DNA from: CAJMGO01 sp900557305
GTDB lineage: Bacteria; Bacillota_I; Bacilli_A; RF39; UBA660
Assembly (NCBI GenBank): GCA_905212975.1
Contig: CAJMGO010000013.1
Coordinates: 1-21,869, forward strand
Length of the DNA: 21,869 bases
Direction of reading: 5' to 3'
Position numbers and translations under genes: made by a program. The notes below the pieces were generated by a model. That model searched no databases, was not told where the DNA came from, and saw nothing but the letters and a program-made list of their open reading frames with translations. Below are positions 14,686 through 21,869 of this stretch, piece after piece (position 1 is the first letter of the stretch; every line of letters begins with the position of its first letter).

Positions 14686-14709
14686 TCAAAAAAAGGCTAC
14701 AAGCCTTTT
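14686..14709 (-). terminator. Terminator after the spo0A-linked small gene
   Basis: Minus-strand AAAAGGCT, TGT loop, AGCCTTTT followed by more T. It covers the stop codon of the 176-aa gene and lies only about 15 bases before the U32 start, which suggests partial read-through or a separate promoter further upstream. Confidence 0.7.
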
Positions 14710-15179
14710 ATTAATTCACAATTATATTTATCTGCAAAATTACCATTTATAACATCAGAACAAACTAAATCAAAAACATATTTTATACAACTTGGTGAAA
14801 ATCCTTCAAAATTCAAATCAAAATTAAGACAAGAATAAATTTTAATTAACTCATAATTAATTACATTAAAATCTTTTGTCTCTAAATATATTTTCATACG
14901 TTCTTTTTCTTTAATTTTATTTTGACATTCTAAAATATAACAAAATTCATCTTGTAATATACTATGCTTACTTTTTGTTATTTTTCTTTTCAAGATATCT
15001 ATCTTATCTTCAATAAAACTAATATTATATCTGTTTCTTTCATTTTTAAGTAAAGATATATTATTAAAATCCAACACAGCATTTTTTAAATTAGTAATAA
15101 GATTACAACTATAAATACTTAAATCAGATTTTATATCATTATAACAACGATCAAAAATATATAAGTTTTGATTTTTCAT
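14697..15179 (-). CDS. Hypothetical Cys-rich protein next to spo0A, 160 aa
   Basis: The ATG at 15179 is chosen because AGAGGTG lies just before it; an upstream in-frame ATG at 15227 has no Shine-Dalgarno. The protein has no signal peptide or membrane helix, carries eight to nine Cys spread over its length (among them DRCYND, FCYILEC, SCIKYVFDLVC) and several charged helices (KIDILKRKITKSKH, KIKEKERMKIYLE). I do not recognise it. It lies about 50 bases downstream of spo0A with a terminator after it, so it probably shares the spo0A transcript. A sporulation-related role is only a guess from position. Confidence 0.6.
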   Translation of the reverse strand: MKNQNLYIFDRCYNDIKSDLSIYSCNLITNLKNAVLDFNNISLLKNERNRYNISFIEDKIDILKRKITKSKHSILQDEFCYILECQNKIKEKERMKIYLETKDFNVINYELIKIYSCLNFDLNFEGFSPSCIKYVFDLVCSDVINGNFADKYNCELIKGL

Positions 15180-15230
15180 AAACACCTCTTCTAAATTTAT
15201 TCTAACATTATAATTAATTTTATTCAATAA

Positions 15231-16004
15231 TTAAGCACCAATTTTACTTGATTCTAGCCTCAACTTGTCAGCTATTGTCACAATAAATTCTGAATTTGTA
15301 GGTTTTGCCTTATCTATATCTACACTATGGCCAAAAATATCTTCCATTAAATCCCAACTACCTCTATTCCAACTAACCTCAATAGCATGTCTAATAGCAC
15401 GTTCAACACGAGATACAGTAGTGTCAAATTTTTTAGCAAGTTCTGGATAAAGCTCTTTAGTTATACCACCAATTACATCTGGATTATTGTAAATAATATC
15501 AATTGCTTCTCTTATATATTGATAACCCTTTATATGAGATGGAATACCTAGTTCGTGCAGAATACGGGTAATAGAAATTTTTAAATCACCTTTTTTAAAA
15601 TCAATAATCTTTCCTTCACTATTTTCACTATTACAAGTATCTATTATTTTATCTTCTAAATCACTCATCTCAAATGGTTTTAATATAAAATAACTTATCC
15701 CATATTCAGATATTTTTCTTATTGTTTTAGGATCATTATAACTAGTTGCTACAATAATCTTATCAAAAATATCAATCTTTTCACGTTTCAAATCTTTAAG
15801 TACTGACATTCCATCCTTATGTGGCATAATCAAGTCTAAAAGAACGACATCATAATTATTATATTCATTTTTAATTTTAAGGAGACCTTCTACACCATCT
15901 TTTGCCTCATACTCAATACTAATATTACTATCTTTAAAATATTCATGAGCTAGCTCAATCAATCCTTCATTATCATCTATCATTAAAACTTTAATTTTAT
16001 TCAT
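15231..16004 (-). CDS. spo0A: Stage 0 sporulation response regulator Spo0A
   Basis: 257 residues. Receiver domain (1-120) with the acidic pair D10/D11 in LMIDDNEG, phospho-acceptor D57 in VVLLDLIMPHKDG, T87 and K109 in FILKPF. The C-terminal Spo0A_C DNA-binding domain has ITRILHELGIPSHIKGYQYI, then the recognition region ELAKKFDTTVSRVERAIRHA with IEVSWNRG, the nearly invariant Spo0A signature. Phosphorylated Spo0A controls entry into sporulation and other stationary-phase genes by binding 0A boxes (TGTCGAA). An AGAGGAAG Shine-Dalgarno precedes the ATG. The gene starts a unit with the small Cys-rich gene and has a 0A box 78 bases upstream, pointing to autoregulation. Whether the organism really makes spores cannot be told from this window. 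Confidence 0.97.
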   Translation of the reverse strand: MNKIKVLMIDDNEGLIELAHEYFKDSNISIEYEAKDGVEGLLKIKNEYNNYDVVLLDLIMPHKDGMSVLKDLKREKIDIFDKIIVATSYNDPKTIRKISEYGISYFILKPFEMSDLEDKIIDTCNSENSEGKIIDFKKGDLKISITRILHELGIPSHIKGYQYIREAIDIIYNNPDVIGGITKELYPELAKKFDTTVSRVERAIRHAIEVSWNRGSWDLMEDIFGHSVDIDKAKPTNSEFIVTIADKLRLESSKIGA

Positions 16005-16081
16005 ATATTTCTTCCTCTTTCTAATACCTTTATATTACTTTTATATTCTATAATAATCATTTATAAAAATTTCACGAATTT

Positions 16082-16088
16082 TGTCGAA
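16082..16088. promoter_or_regulatory. 0A box upstream of spo0A
   Basis: TGTCGAA within TTTTGTCGAA, an exact match to the known Spo0A~P binding site, 78 bases upstream of the spo0A ATG in the short space between tpiA and spo0A. A sigma-H-like -10 (ATAGAATAT) lies nearer the gene, but I see no good -35 for it. Confidence 0.55.
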
Positions 16089-16095
16089 TGAATTA

Positions 16096-16125
16096 AAAAA
16101 GAAGCTATTGATTTACAACAACTTC
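16096..16125 (-). terminator. Terminator after tpiA
   Basis: Minus-strand GAAG-TTG ... CAA-TAG-CTTC followed by TTTTTT. The stem has an internal bulge, so it is moderate in strength; it overlaps the tpiA stop and separates the pgk-tpiA run from spo0A. Confidence 0.5.
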
Positions 16126-16824
16126 TATAATATCTAACAACTTATTAGGATCCTTAGATTGAGACCCAACTAAAACGCCACTTATACCTTTTAAATTAAT
16201 TATATCTTTAACATTCTCTGGATTAACACTACCACCATATAAAACCATAACATTATCAACATTAGTAAACTTTTTAACCAATGCTTTAATATAAAATGCT
16301 GTTTTATCTATATCATTTAAATCAGGTATTCTATTACTTCCTATTGCCCAAACTGGCTCATATGCAATAACTAAATTATTAGTATCATGAACACCTATTA
16401 ATGCATTGAATATTTGTCTTTTTAATACAACATCAGTTTTCATTAAACTTCTATCTTCTAAAGTTTCACCAATGCATAATATTGCACCCATCTTATTTTC
16501 TAATGTAGCAAGTACTTTTTTGTTAATTATATCATCAGATTCTTTTAAATTGAATCTTCTTTCACTATGACCTATTAGTGAACAAGTAACACCAAAGGAT
16601 TTATACTGTTTAGGAGTTACCTCACCAGTACAATTATCATTTTCATAATATATATCTTGAGCTCCAACCTGAAAATTATGTTTTAAAAAATATGGCAAAT
16701 AAATACTAGTTGGGCATATAATAACATTACTTGAATTAATTTTCTTATCTATAATATTTAAATATTTATCAATATCACCTGTAGATAAATTATTTTTTAA
16801 ATTTGCAACCACTATTTTATTCAT
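16105..16824 (-). CDS. tpiA: Triose-phosphate isomerase, divergent
   Basis: 239 residues from the ATG at 16824, chosen because GGGTGG precedes it; an in-frame GTG lies 9 bases upstream. It interconverts dihydroxyacetone phosphate and glyceraldehyde 3-phosphate in glycolysis. Catalytic residues are present: K10 (ANLKNN, where GNWKMN is usual), H86 in IGHSERR, E156 in AYEPVWAIG, and YGGSV near the end. The flexible loop is unusual: GSNR (162-165) replaces the normal GTGK, and the final phosphate-binding segment reads GVLVGSQS instead of LVGGAS. The protein is about ten residues shorter than typical. The gene overlaps the end of the glycosyltransferase gene by 8 bases. Confidence 0.9.
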   Translation of the reverse strand: MNKIVVANLKNNLSTGDIDKYLNIIDKKINSSNVIICPTSIYLPYFLKHNFQVGAQDIYYENDNCTGEVTPKQYKSFGVTCSLIGHSERRFNLKESDDIINKKVLATLENKMGAILCIGETLEDRSLMKTDVVLKRQIFNALIGVHDTNNLVIAYEPVWAIGSNRIPDLNDIDKTAFYIKALVKKFTNVDNVMVLYGGSVNPENVKDIINLKGISGVLVGSQSKDPNKLLDIIEVVVNQ

Positions 16825-18055
16825 TAATACCACCCTTAATTTTATCCTTTATCTTTTGATACCACTTTTTATTTTTTTCTTCATTAGACATCGTTATTAC
16901 ACGATTATATACCTTTAATATCTTATCAGCATATTTATCGATAGAATGTTCCTCAGAAGTATTTCTAGCTTCAATACTTTCATCTATCAATAATTTTTTA
17001 TCTTCAATTATTTTATCAATACAATTTATATATTCATCCTTATCACTAAATAAAAAACCATTAGTCCCATTTATAACTATTCTATTAAAAGCCTCATCAT
17101 CAGCACATATAACTGGTAAAGATGCAGCCATTGCTTCTATAACAGTAAGTCCTTGTGTTTCTGATGTAGAAGCTGTTACAAAAACATCCGCAACATGATA
17201 ATAAAGAGGTATATCATTCCATGGAATTGCATTTGTAAATATTACATTTTCCTTTATACCCAATGATATAGATAAGTTAATATATTTCTCATAATCAGGT
17301 CCACTACCTACTATCATAAGTTTAACATGCTTATGATTTTTAATTATTTCATTGTGAGCATTTATAAGTAATTCAACATTTTTTTCCTCAGCAAGACGTC
17401 CAACAAATAATAAAATAAAATCATTCTTTTTTATACCTAAATCTTCTTTTATTTTCTTTACCTCAGATAAAGATACATTTTCTTTAAAAAATCTTGAAAT
17501 ATCAATACCAGTTGGAATAATATTTACCCTATTTTGAATTTTATATTTTTTTATAAACAAATCATATGTCTTGGTACTAGGCACAATAAGTTCACGAGCA
17601 GTTTTATCACAATAAAACTTAGTTAAATATTCAACTATTTTTTTACTTGTTTTATCAAAATATCCCTTAGTTATATAATGAACATAATCCTCATACATAG
17701 TATGATAAGTATGAACAAGAGGAATATTATATTGTTTAGCCACTATTCTAGCAAACGTACCAATTCCAAATTCAGTATGAGAATGAATAATATCTAATTT
17801 CCAATCCTTAATTTTATTTAAAGCTTTTATTGAATATATACCTGTTAACCTATAATCATATATCCCAGTTGGTACACCAGGTATTCTAATTATTCTATCT
17901 TCATTTTCATATTTATAACTAAAATTTTCAGGATTAACAGTTACAATAAATACATCATGTCCCTTTTCTCTTAATCCTTTTTCAAGCATAGCAATACTAG
18001 TTGAAACACCATTTATAAATGGAGGATAAGTATCAGTAAAAATTCCAATTCTCAC
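16817..18055 (-). CDS. GT4 glycosyltransferase, probable diacylglycerol glucosyltransferase
   Basis: 412 residues, GTG start overlapping the flippase stop by 4 bases (GTGA). N-terminal Rossmann half starts RIGIFTDTYPPFINGVSTSI, with a HSHTEFGIGTFAR and HTYHTMYEDYVHY segment; the C-terminal half has NIIPTGID, LFVGRLAEEKN and the E-x7-E motif ETQGLTVIEAM. These features and the overall pattern match GT4 enzymes of the 1,2-diacylglycerol 3-glucosyltransferase group of Gram-positive bacteria and Acholeplasma, which make membrane glycolipids. Other GT4 acceptors (phosphatidylinositol, for example) cannot be excluded. The C-terminus is Lys-rich (KKWYQKIKDKIK) and may sit on the membrane. It lies between a flippase-like gene and tpiA in one tight operon. 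Confidence 0.85.
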   Translation of the reverse strand: MRIGIFTDTYPPFINGVSTSIAMLEKGLREKGHDVFIVTVNPENFSYKYENEDRIIRIPGVPTGIYDYRLTGIYSIKALNKIKDWKLDIIHSHTEFGIGTFARIVAKQYNIPLVHTYHTMYEDYVHYITKGYFDKTSKKIVEYLTKFYCDKTARELIVPSTKTYDLFIKKYKIQNRVNIIPTGIDISRFFKENVSLSEVKKIKEDLGIKKNDFILLFVGRLAEEKNVELLINAHNEIIKNHKHVKLMIVGSGPDYEKYINLSISLGIKENVIFTNAIPWNDIPLYYHVADVFVTASTSETQGLTVIEAMAASLPVICADDEAFNRIVINGTNGFLFSDKDEYINCIDKIIEDKKLLIDESIEARNTSEEHSIDKYADKILKVYNRVITMSNEEKNKKWYQKIKDKIKGGINE

Positions 18056-19074
18056 TCTTTCACTTTCTTTCTTTTAAAATTCAAAACTATAGCGCCTAAC
18101 ATTATTCCAAAATAATAAGTAATAAATCTCCATAATAACATAATAGCATTTAACTTACTACCCTTTATAAAATTACCATAAAAAGCAATAAAACCATATT
18201 CAAGACCACCTGTTCCACCTGGAATAGGCACAAAAGAACCAATAAGCATAACATACGCAGAAATAATTATAGATTTATATCCATTTAAACTACTATAATC
18301 ACCCATACCATATAATAAAATAAGAGGTATTAAATAAAATATAGAAAGAGATAAAAACTGAAGCATGATCATCTTAATAAATGTTTTTTTATCTTTTAAT
18401 AAAATAGTAGCGCCTTCATGAAATTCTTCCAAATAATTATGAAATTTTTCTAACGTATTCTCCTTATTCTTTACTATTTTAAACTTAGATAATATAAATA
18501 CAATTATTTTCATAATAAATTTATCAATTTTCTTACCAAATGTAATAACAAATAAAAATACTATTACTAAAAAATTAATTGTAAATCCGATAGTTATTAA
18601 ATAAGTCAAAAAACCACTTGGAAATATATGAACAAATTGATTAGTTATAATAGCAATCATCCCAAGTAAAACAAGAGCAATTTGATAAGTAATAAAATTT
18701 TGAATCATTATATTCGTAGAATCAGTTCCTTTAATACCATGCTTAGTAAGCGAATATACTTCATATGGTTCACCACCTGTCGCAAAAGGAGTAACACCAT
18801 TAAAAAAATTAAGCTCCAAAGATAATTTAAAAGAATCAATAAATTTATAATTTTTATTAAATTTAGAAACTAATTTTTTTCTAACCAAAGCCTTTATCAT
18901 CCAATACATAAACATCATAATAAAAGCAACTAAAAACCATAATTTATTTATTGTTTTTATTTCATGTATTATATTTTTATAATCATCTTTTAATGAATAA
19001 TATAATACTAAAGATGTAATTATAGCTATAATAATAAAACTAATTACTCTTTTTAATATATTATTTTTTTTCAT
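18052..19074 (-). CDS. Flippase-like membrane protein (UPF0104 / LPG synthase TM family)
   Basis: 340 residues with about seven or eight hydrophobic segments. Starts KKNNILKRVISFIIIAIITS; contains FNGVTPFATGGEPYEVY and PIPGGTGGLEYGF, the two conserved motifs of the lysylphosphatidylglycerol synthase membrane domain / UPF0104 family. It lacks the catalytic cytosolic domain of MprF. Such stand-alone proteins are believed to move lipids or lipid-linked sugars across the membrane. ATG start overlaps the pgk stop (ATGA), and its own stop overlaps the GT4 start. Together with the GT4 enzyme it may export glycolipid made at the inner face. Confidence 0.85.
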   Translation of the reverse strand: MKKNNILKRVISFIIIAIITSLVLYYSLKDDYKNIIHEIKTINKLWFLVAFIMMFMYWMIKALVRKKLVSKFNKNYKFIDSFKLSLELNFFNGVTPFATGGEPYEVYSLTKHGIKGTDSTNIMIQNFITYQIALVLLGMIAIITNQFVHIFPSGFLTYLITIGFTINFLVIVFLFVITFGKKIDKFIMKIIVFILSKFKIVKNKENTLEKFHNYLEEFHEGATILLKDKKTFIKMIMLQFLSLSIFYLIPLILLYGMGDYSSLNGYKSIIISAYVMLIGSFVPIPGGTGGLEYGFIAFYGNFIKGSKLNAIMLLWRFITYYFGIMLGAIVLNFKRKKVKE

Positions 19075-20249
19075 AAATCATTAATAACAACTATTCCTGG
19101 AAGTTGTTTCCCTTCTATAAATTCTAAAGATGCTCCACCACCAGTTGAAATATGTGTCATGTAATCTTTATATCCAAGATTAATAATAGCACTAGCGCTA
19201 TCACCACCACCTACTATTTTACAAGCATCTAAATTTTTTAAAATTTCACACAATCCCCTTGTACCACCTTGAAATTCACTATTTTCAACATAACCAACAG
19301 GTCCATTCCATAAAATAGTTTTACTTTCTATTAAATATTCTCCAAATATTTCAACTGTTTTACTTCCTATATCAAGTCCAATATCATTACTTTTAATATC
19401 ACTAACAAACTTTTCAATGCCTTTTCCATTAATAGAATCAGATACCACAGCGTCAATTGGCAAAATAATTTTATCAGCATACTTTTTTAATAAATCAAGA
19501 GCTATAGAAATACTATTCTCATCAACTAAAGAAGAACCAACATTTAAACCAGTTGCAAGTAAAAATGTAAATGCCATAGCTCCACCTATTAGAATGTTAT
19601 CAGCTTTTTTAGCTAAAGCATCAATAATAGGTACTTTATCACTAATTTTAGCTCCACCCATAATAACTGTAAAGGGTTTATTAGGATTATCCAATACGAC
19701 ACTTAAATTTTTTATTTCTTTTTCAACTAAAAAACCTATGCCACTTGGAATATTAGAAGCAATTCCAACATTAGAAGCATGACTCCTATGACAAGTACCG
19801 AAAGCATCATTTATAAATATATCACCAAGATTTGCCCAATATTTTCCAAGATTACTATCATTACCACTCTCAAGATTTCCATTTAAATCTTCAAATCTTG
19901 TATTTTCCATAAGGATTATATCACCTTGTTCCATATTTTCTATAGATTTTTCTAATTCCAACCCGCGAGTAAATGGAACAAAAATTACTTCTTTATTCAA
20001 TAATTGAGATAATCTTTTACAAACATTTTTTAAAGATAAATTTTCCTTATCTTTTTCAGTTTTAATTCTACCTAAATGAGACATCAATATAACTTTAGCA
20101 TTATTCATTAAAGCATATTTAATAGTAGGTAAACTTTCTCTTATTCTAGTATCATCTAATATAACACCATCTTTCATAGGTACATTAAAATCAACTCTAA
20201 TTATTACCTTTTTATTATTTAAATCATAATCCCTTATAGTTTTTTTCAT
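19071..20249 (-). CDS. pgk: Phosphoglycerate kinase
   Basis: 392 residues, full length for a bacterial PGK. Motifs: RVDFNVPMKDG (substrate binding), MSHLGR, ENTRF, FGTCHRSHAS, GGAKISDKV, GGAMAFTFL, ILWNGPVG and GGGDSASAI (nucleotide binding). It catalyses ATP formation from 1,3-bisphosphoglycerate in glycolysis. A GAGGTGAT Shine-Dalgarno lies within the end of the pseudopilin gene, 9 bases upstream. The gene opens the run pgk - flippase - GT4 - tpiA with 4-base overlaps, so glycolysis and membrane-lipid genes share one message. No gapdh, gpmI or eno is seen in the window. Confidence 0.97.
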   Translation of the reverse strand: MKKTIRDYDLNNKKVIIRVDFNVPMKDGVILDDTRIRESLPTIKYALMNNAKVILMSHLGRIKTEKDKENLSLKNVCKRLSQLLNKEVIFVPFTRGLELEKSIENMEQGDIILMENTRFEDLNGNLESGNDSNLGKYWANLGDIFINDAFGTCHRSHASNVGIASNIPSGIGFLVEKEIKNLSVVLDNPNKPFTVIMGGAKISDKVPIIDALAKKADNILIGGAMAFTFLLATGLNVGSSLVDENSISIALDLLKKYADKIILPIDAVVSDSINGKGIEKFVSDIKSNDIGLDIGSKTVEIFGEYLIESKTILWNGPVGYVENSEFQGGTRGLCEILKNLDACKIVGGGDSASAIINLGYKDYMTHISTGGGASLEFIEGKQLPGIVVINDL

Positions 20250-20258
20250 AATATCACC

Positions 20259-21125
20259 TCATTTTTTTACAATTATAATAGGCCTTACACCATATCCTAT
20301 TTTTGTGTTAGATAATATTGTTTTAAATTCATCATTAGTTATAACCCATGCTTTATCATTTAAATCAGTATTAATCCAATAGCCTAAAACTAATGATTCA
20401 TTTTTCTTATTATTTATCTTTTCAGTACATAAATTCATATAACAACTAGTATTAGAATTTAAAACACTGGAATTAATGCTAATATTATCAGAATTATAAG
20501 ACCAAGTATTATTATTTAAAACAGTCGTAATATCACTACCACTTGGCATTCTAACCACAACATTATACCAATTCTTAGTATTATCCTCTAAATATAATAA
20601 AGAAGATTCATATTCAGTAAACTCACCAATATTTCTATCTAATAAAAGAACTATCTCATCAGAATTCTCATTTATTAAATAAAATCTTCTAGTACTACCA
20701 TCTCCTGGATCACAATAATAAACATGATCTCCATCTTCAATCTTATTTTGAATAGAACAAATATTTATTTGTGAATCAATATATTTAAATTTATAAGTAT
20801 TATCAGAATTCAAAGAAGCAATTACATATGATTCAAGATTTACTTTTTTATTTGTTTTTGGATTAATAGTTGTACTCTTAAAATAGCCACTTTTAACTAA
20901 CTTTTCAACACTTATACTTTTTTCACCATTACTTAAATCAATTGAATTATTATGCTCAACCAAATAAGATTCTGTAGCTAAAAATAAATCTTCAACAAAT
21001 TCCGAATACCTATTAGAATTTGTTTTTTTTAATTGTTTAGTTATATTTGGAACAGATATAAGTAAAATAACTCCCATTATCGTAACAACTGCAAGCAACT
21101 CCACCAAAGTAAAACCCTTCTTCAT
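20259..21125 (-). CDS. Type IV pseudopilin-like secreted protein
   Basis: 288 residues from the ATG at 21125, chosen because AGGTGAT precedes it and the family starts MKKGFTL. The prepilin leader is textbook: KKG, then F at +1 and E at +5 (FTLVELLAVVTIMGVILLIS), so a prepilin peptidase would cut after Gly and methylate Phe. The globular part carries paired Cys (NICSIQ/YYCD and SCYMNLC) and ends with GYWINTDLNDKAWVI and GYGVRPIIIVKK, a C-terminal module shared with the neighbouring partial gene and resembling DUF6273-type ends. Role: pilus or competence/secretion pseudopilus at the surface. Co-oriented with pgk, 9 bases away. Confidence 0.85.
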   Translation of the reverse strand: MKKGFTLVELLAVVTIMGVILLISVPNITKQLKKTNSNRYSEFVEDLFLATESYLVEHNNSIDLSNGEKSISVEKLVKSGYFKSTTINPKTNKKVNLESYVIASLNSDNTYKFKYIDSQINICSIQNKIEDGDHVYYCDPGDGSTRRFYLINENSDEIVLLLDRNIGEFTEYESSLLYLEDNTKNWYNVVVRMPSGSDITTVLNNNTWSYNSDNISINSSVLNSNTSCYMNLCTEKINNKKNESLVLGYWINTDLNDKAWVITNDEFKTILSNTKIGYGVRPIIIVKK

Positions 21126-21197
21126 ATTATCACCTATTCTCATCTATATTATTTTACCAATTAATAACTTATTTTTCAATAAAAATTAAAACTATTA

Positions 21198-21226
21198 TAA
21201 AAAAATGATAATTATAAATTATCATT
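21198..21226 (-). terminator. Terminator between the two pseudopilin-like genes
   Basis: Minus-strand AATGATAATT, TAT loop, AATTATCATT followed by TTTTT. A perfect 10-base stem just after the stop of the partial gene, so the next gene probably has its own promoter. Confidence 0.7.
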
Positions 21227-21232
21227 CATTAA

Positions 21233-21869
21233 CTATTTAATAACATTTTTAAGCACAGTTATAACAGGACGAAGACCGATACCAAGAGCACTCGTAGTGT
21301 CGCGGTACAAACTACCTTTCCTAATCACTTTCCACACATATTCTGTTTCACCTGCAACAGGGGTACTTGTCCAATATCCTTCTGGGCTTGAAGCTTCTTT
21401 ATTACATCCATATTCTTCACATAGTTTTGTATAATCATAAAGCCATGCATATTTTGATTTATTTGTACTATTTGCTACTTGTTTTTGATTATTACTATCT
21501 AAATAAAACCACTTAGCATGTGTTGAAGTTTTTTCATCAAAACTTGTATTTCCTGTTATTTTAGCTACTTCATTTGCTGTTATTAATCTTGCATTTAAAG
21601 ATTTATCCCAAGTACTTGTATCAGAGTCTAGAGCTGTTTTAACTTCTTTCATTTCAGTATTGCTTAAAGTTGAATTATATGCTACATTTGCCGTAGTATT
21701 ATGATCTAGTATCATATTATAACTATTATCATCTTCTGAATATATATACCATTTCATGCATCCTGTCTTTTTTCCAGTTGTACTTACACTATTTGATGCA
21801 TTACATGTTTTACTTAAATCAGTTGGATCTAGATATACTATTCCTTTATGTGTATCTGTACTTGTTGGT
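21233..21869 (-). CDS. Partial pseudopilin-like protein, 5' end beyond the window
   Basis: The frame stays open to the window's right edge without a stop, so the Met at 21757 is internal and the gene is longer. Visible sequence includes HKGIVYLDPTDLSKTCNASN, CMKWYIYSEDD, a LDHNTTANVAYNST segment, RLITANEVAKITGN, GYWTSTPVAGETEYVWKVI and a final GIGLRPVITVLKNVIK. The Cys-rich, Ser/Thr-rich middle and the C-terminal Trp/Gly-Arg-Pro module match the next gene and known gut-Firmicutes proteins with pilin-type N-termini, so I infer a prepilin leader upstream. The terminator at 21198-21226 follows its stop. Confidence 0.8.
   Translation of the reverse strand, partial: PTSTDTHKGIVYLDPTDLSKTCNASNSVSTTGKKTGCMKWYIYSEDDNSYNMILDHNTTANVAYNSTLSNTEMKEVKTALDSDTSTWDKSLNARLITANEVAKITGNTSFDEKTSTHAKWFYLDSNNQKQVANSTNKSKYAWLYDYTKLCEEYGCNKEASSPEGYWTSTPVAGETEYVWKVIRKGSLYRDTTSALGIGLRPVITVLKNVIK

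Noticed and set aside
19071..19074. TGA read as tryptophan (Mycoplasma code)
   Set aside because: TGA ends pgk and the flippase at exact 4-base overlaps with the next start, and Trp is TGG in conserved sites, so the standard code holds.
19417..19782. Plus-strand open frame opposite pgk
   Set aside because: Antisense shadow of a conserved gene; no ribosome site or known motif.

Overview
The window reads as chromosomal DNA of a very AT-rich, Gram-positive-type (Firmicutes/Bacilli) bacterium, roughly a quarter G+C by eye. It carries Spo0A, Shine-Dalgarno sites of the AGGAGG type, sigma-A style promoters and the cluster rnr - capA - smpB - ssrA. TGA is used as a real stop (for example at the ends of pgk and of the flippase gene) and tryptophan is TGG, so this is the standard code and not the Mycoplasma code. 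Gene style (Lys/Asn/Ile-rich proteins, glycolipid glucosyltransferase plus flippase, tandem pseudopilins) suggests an uncultured gut Bacilli lineage near the Mollicutes or Erysipelotrichia; that placement is inference.

Right part (about 8166-21869): a dense core region, all on the minus strand. From right to left: a pseudopilin-like gene cut by the window edge, a second pseudopilin, then a tightly coupled run pgk - membrane flippase - GT4 glycosyltransferase - tpiA, then spo0A with a perfect 0A box upstream, a small Cys-rich unknown gene, a U32-family RNA hydroxylase, rnr - capA - smpB, and finally ssrA (tmRNA) with its own promoter and terminator. RNase R, SmpB and tmRNA form the trans-translation and mRNA decay machinery that rescues stalled ribosomes.

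Left part (about 1-8165): a sparse accessory region that starts directly at the 3' end of ssrA, a classic integration site. It holds a KilA-N protein, an operon of tail-anchored alpha/beta hydrolase + zinc phospholipase C-like protein + unknown protein followed by a decayed gene, an unknown 207-aa gene with a heavily structured upstream region carrying four TAGGATGA octamers, a DUF1835/DUF3658 protein, a frameshifted metallophosphoesterase and two small unknown (possibly immunity-type) genes.

The most interesting item is at 2984-3308: a 29-residue, single-helix hydrophobic peptide on the plus strand, the only plus-strand gene, with a strong SD buried in a hairpin, its own promoter and terminator, and facing it a consensus minus-strand promoter (TTGACA-17-TATTAT) whose short transcript would cover the mRNA 3' end and stop at a hairpin/T-run inside the last codons. 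This is the architecture of a type I toxin-antitoxin system. A second, deleted copy of the same locus lies at 446-575, with promoter and terminator parts kept and the peptide almost gone.
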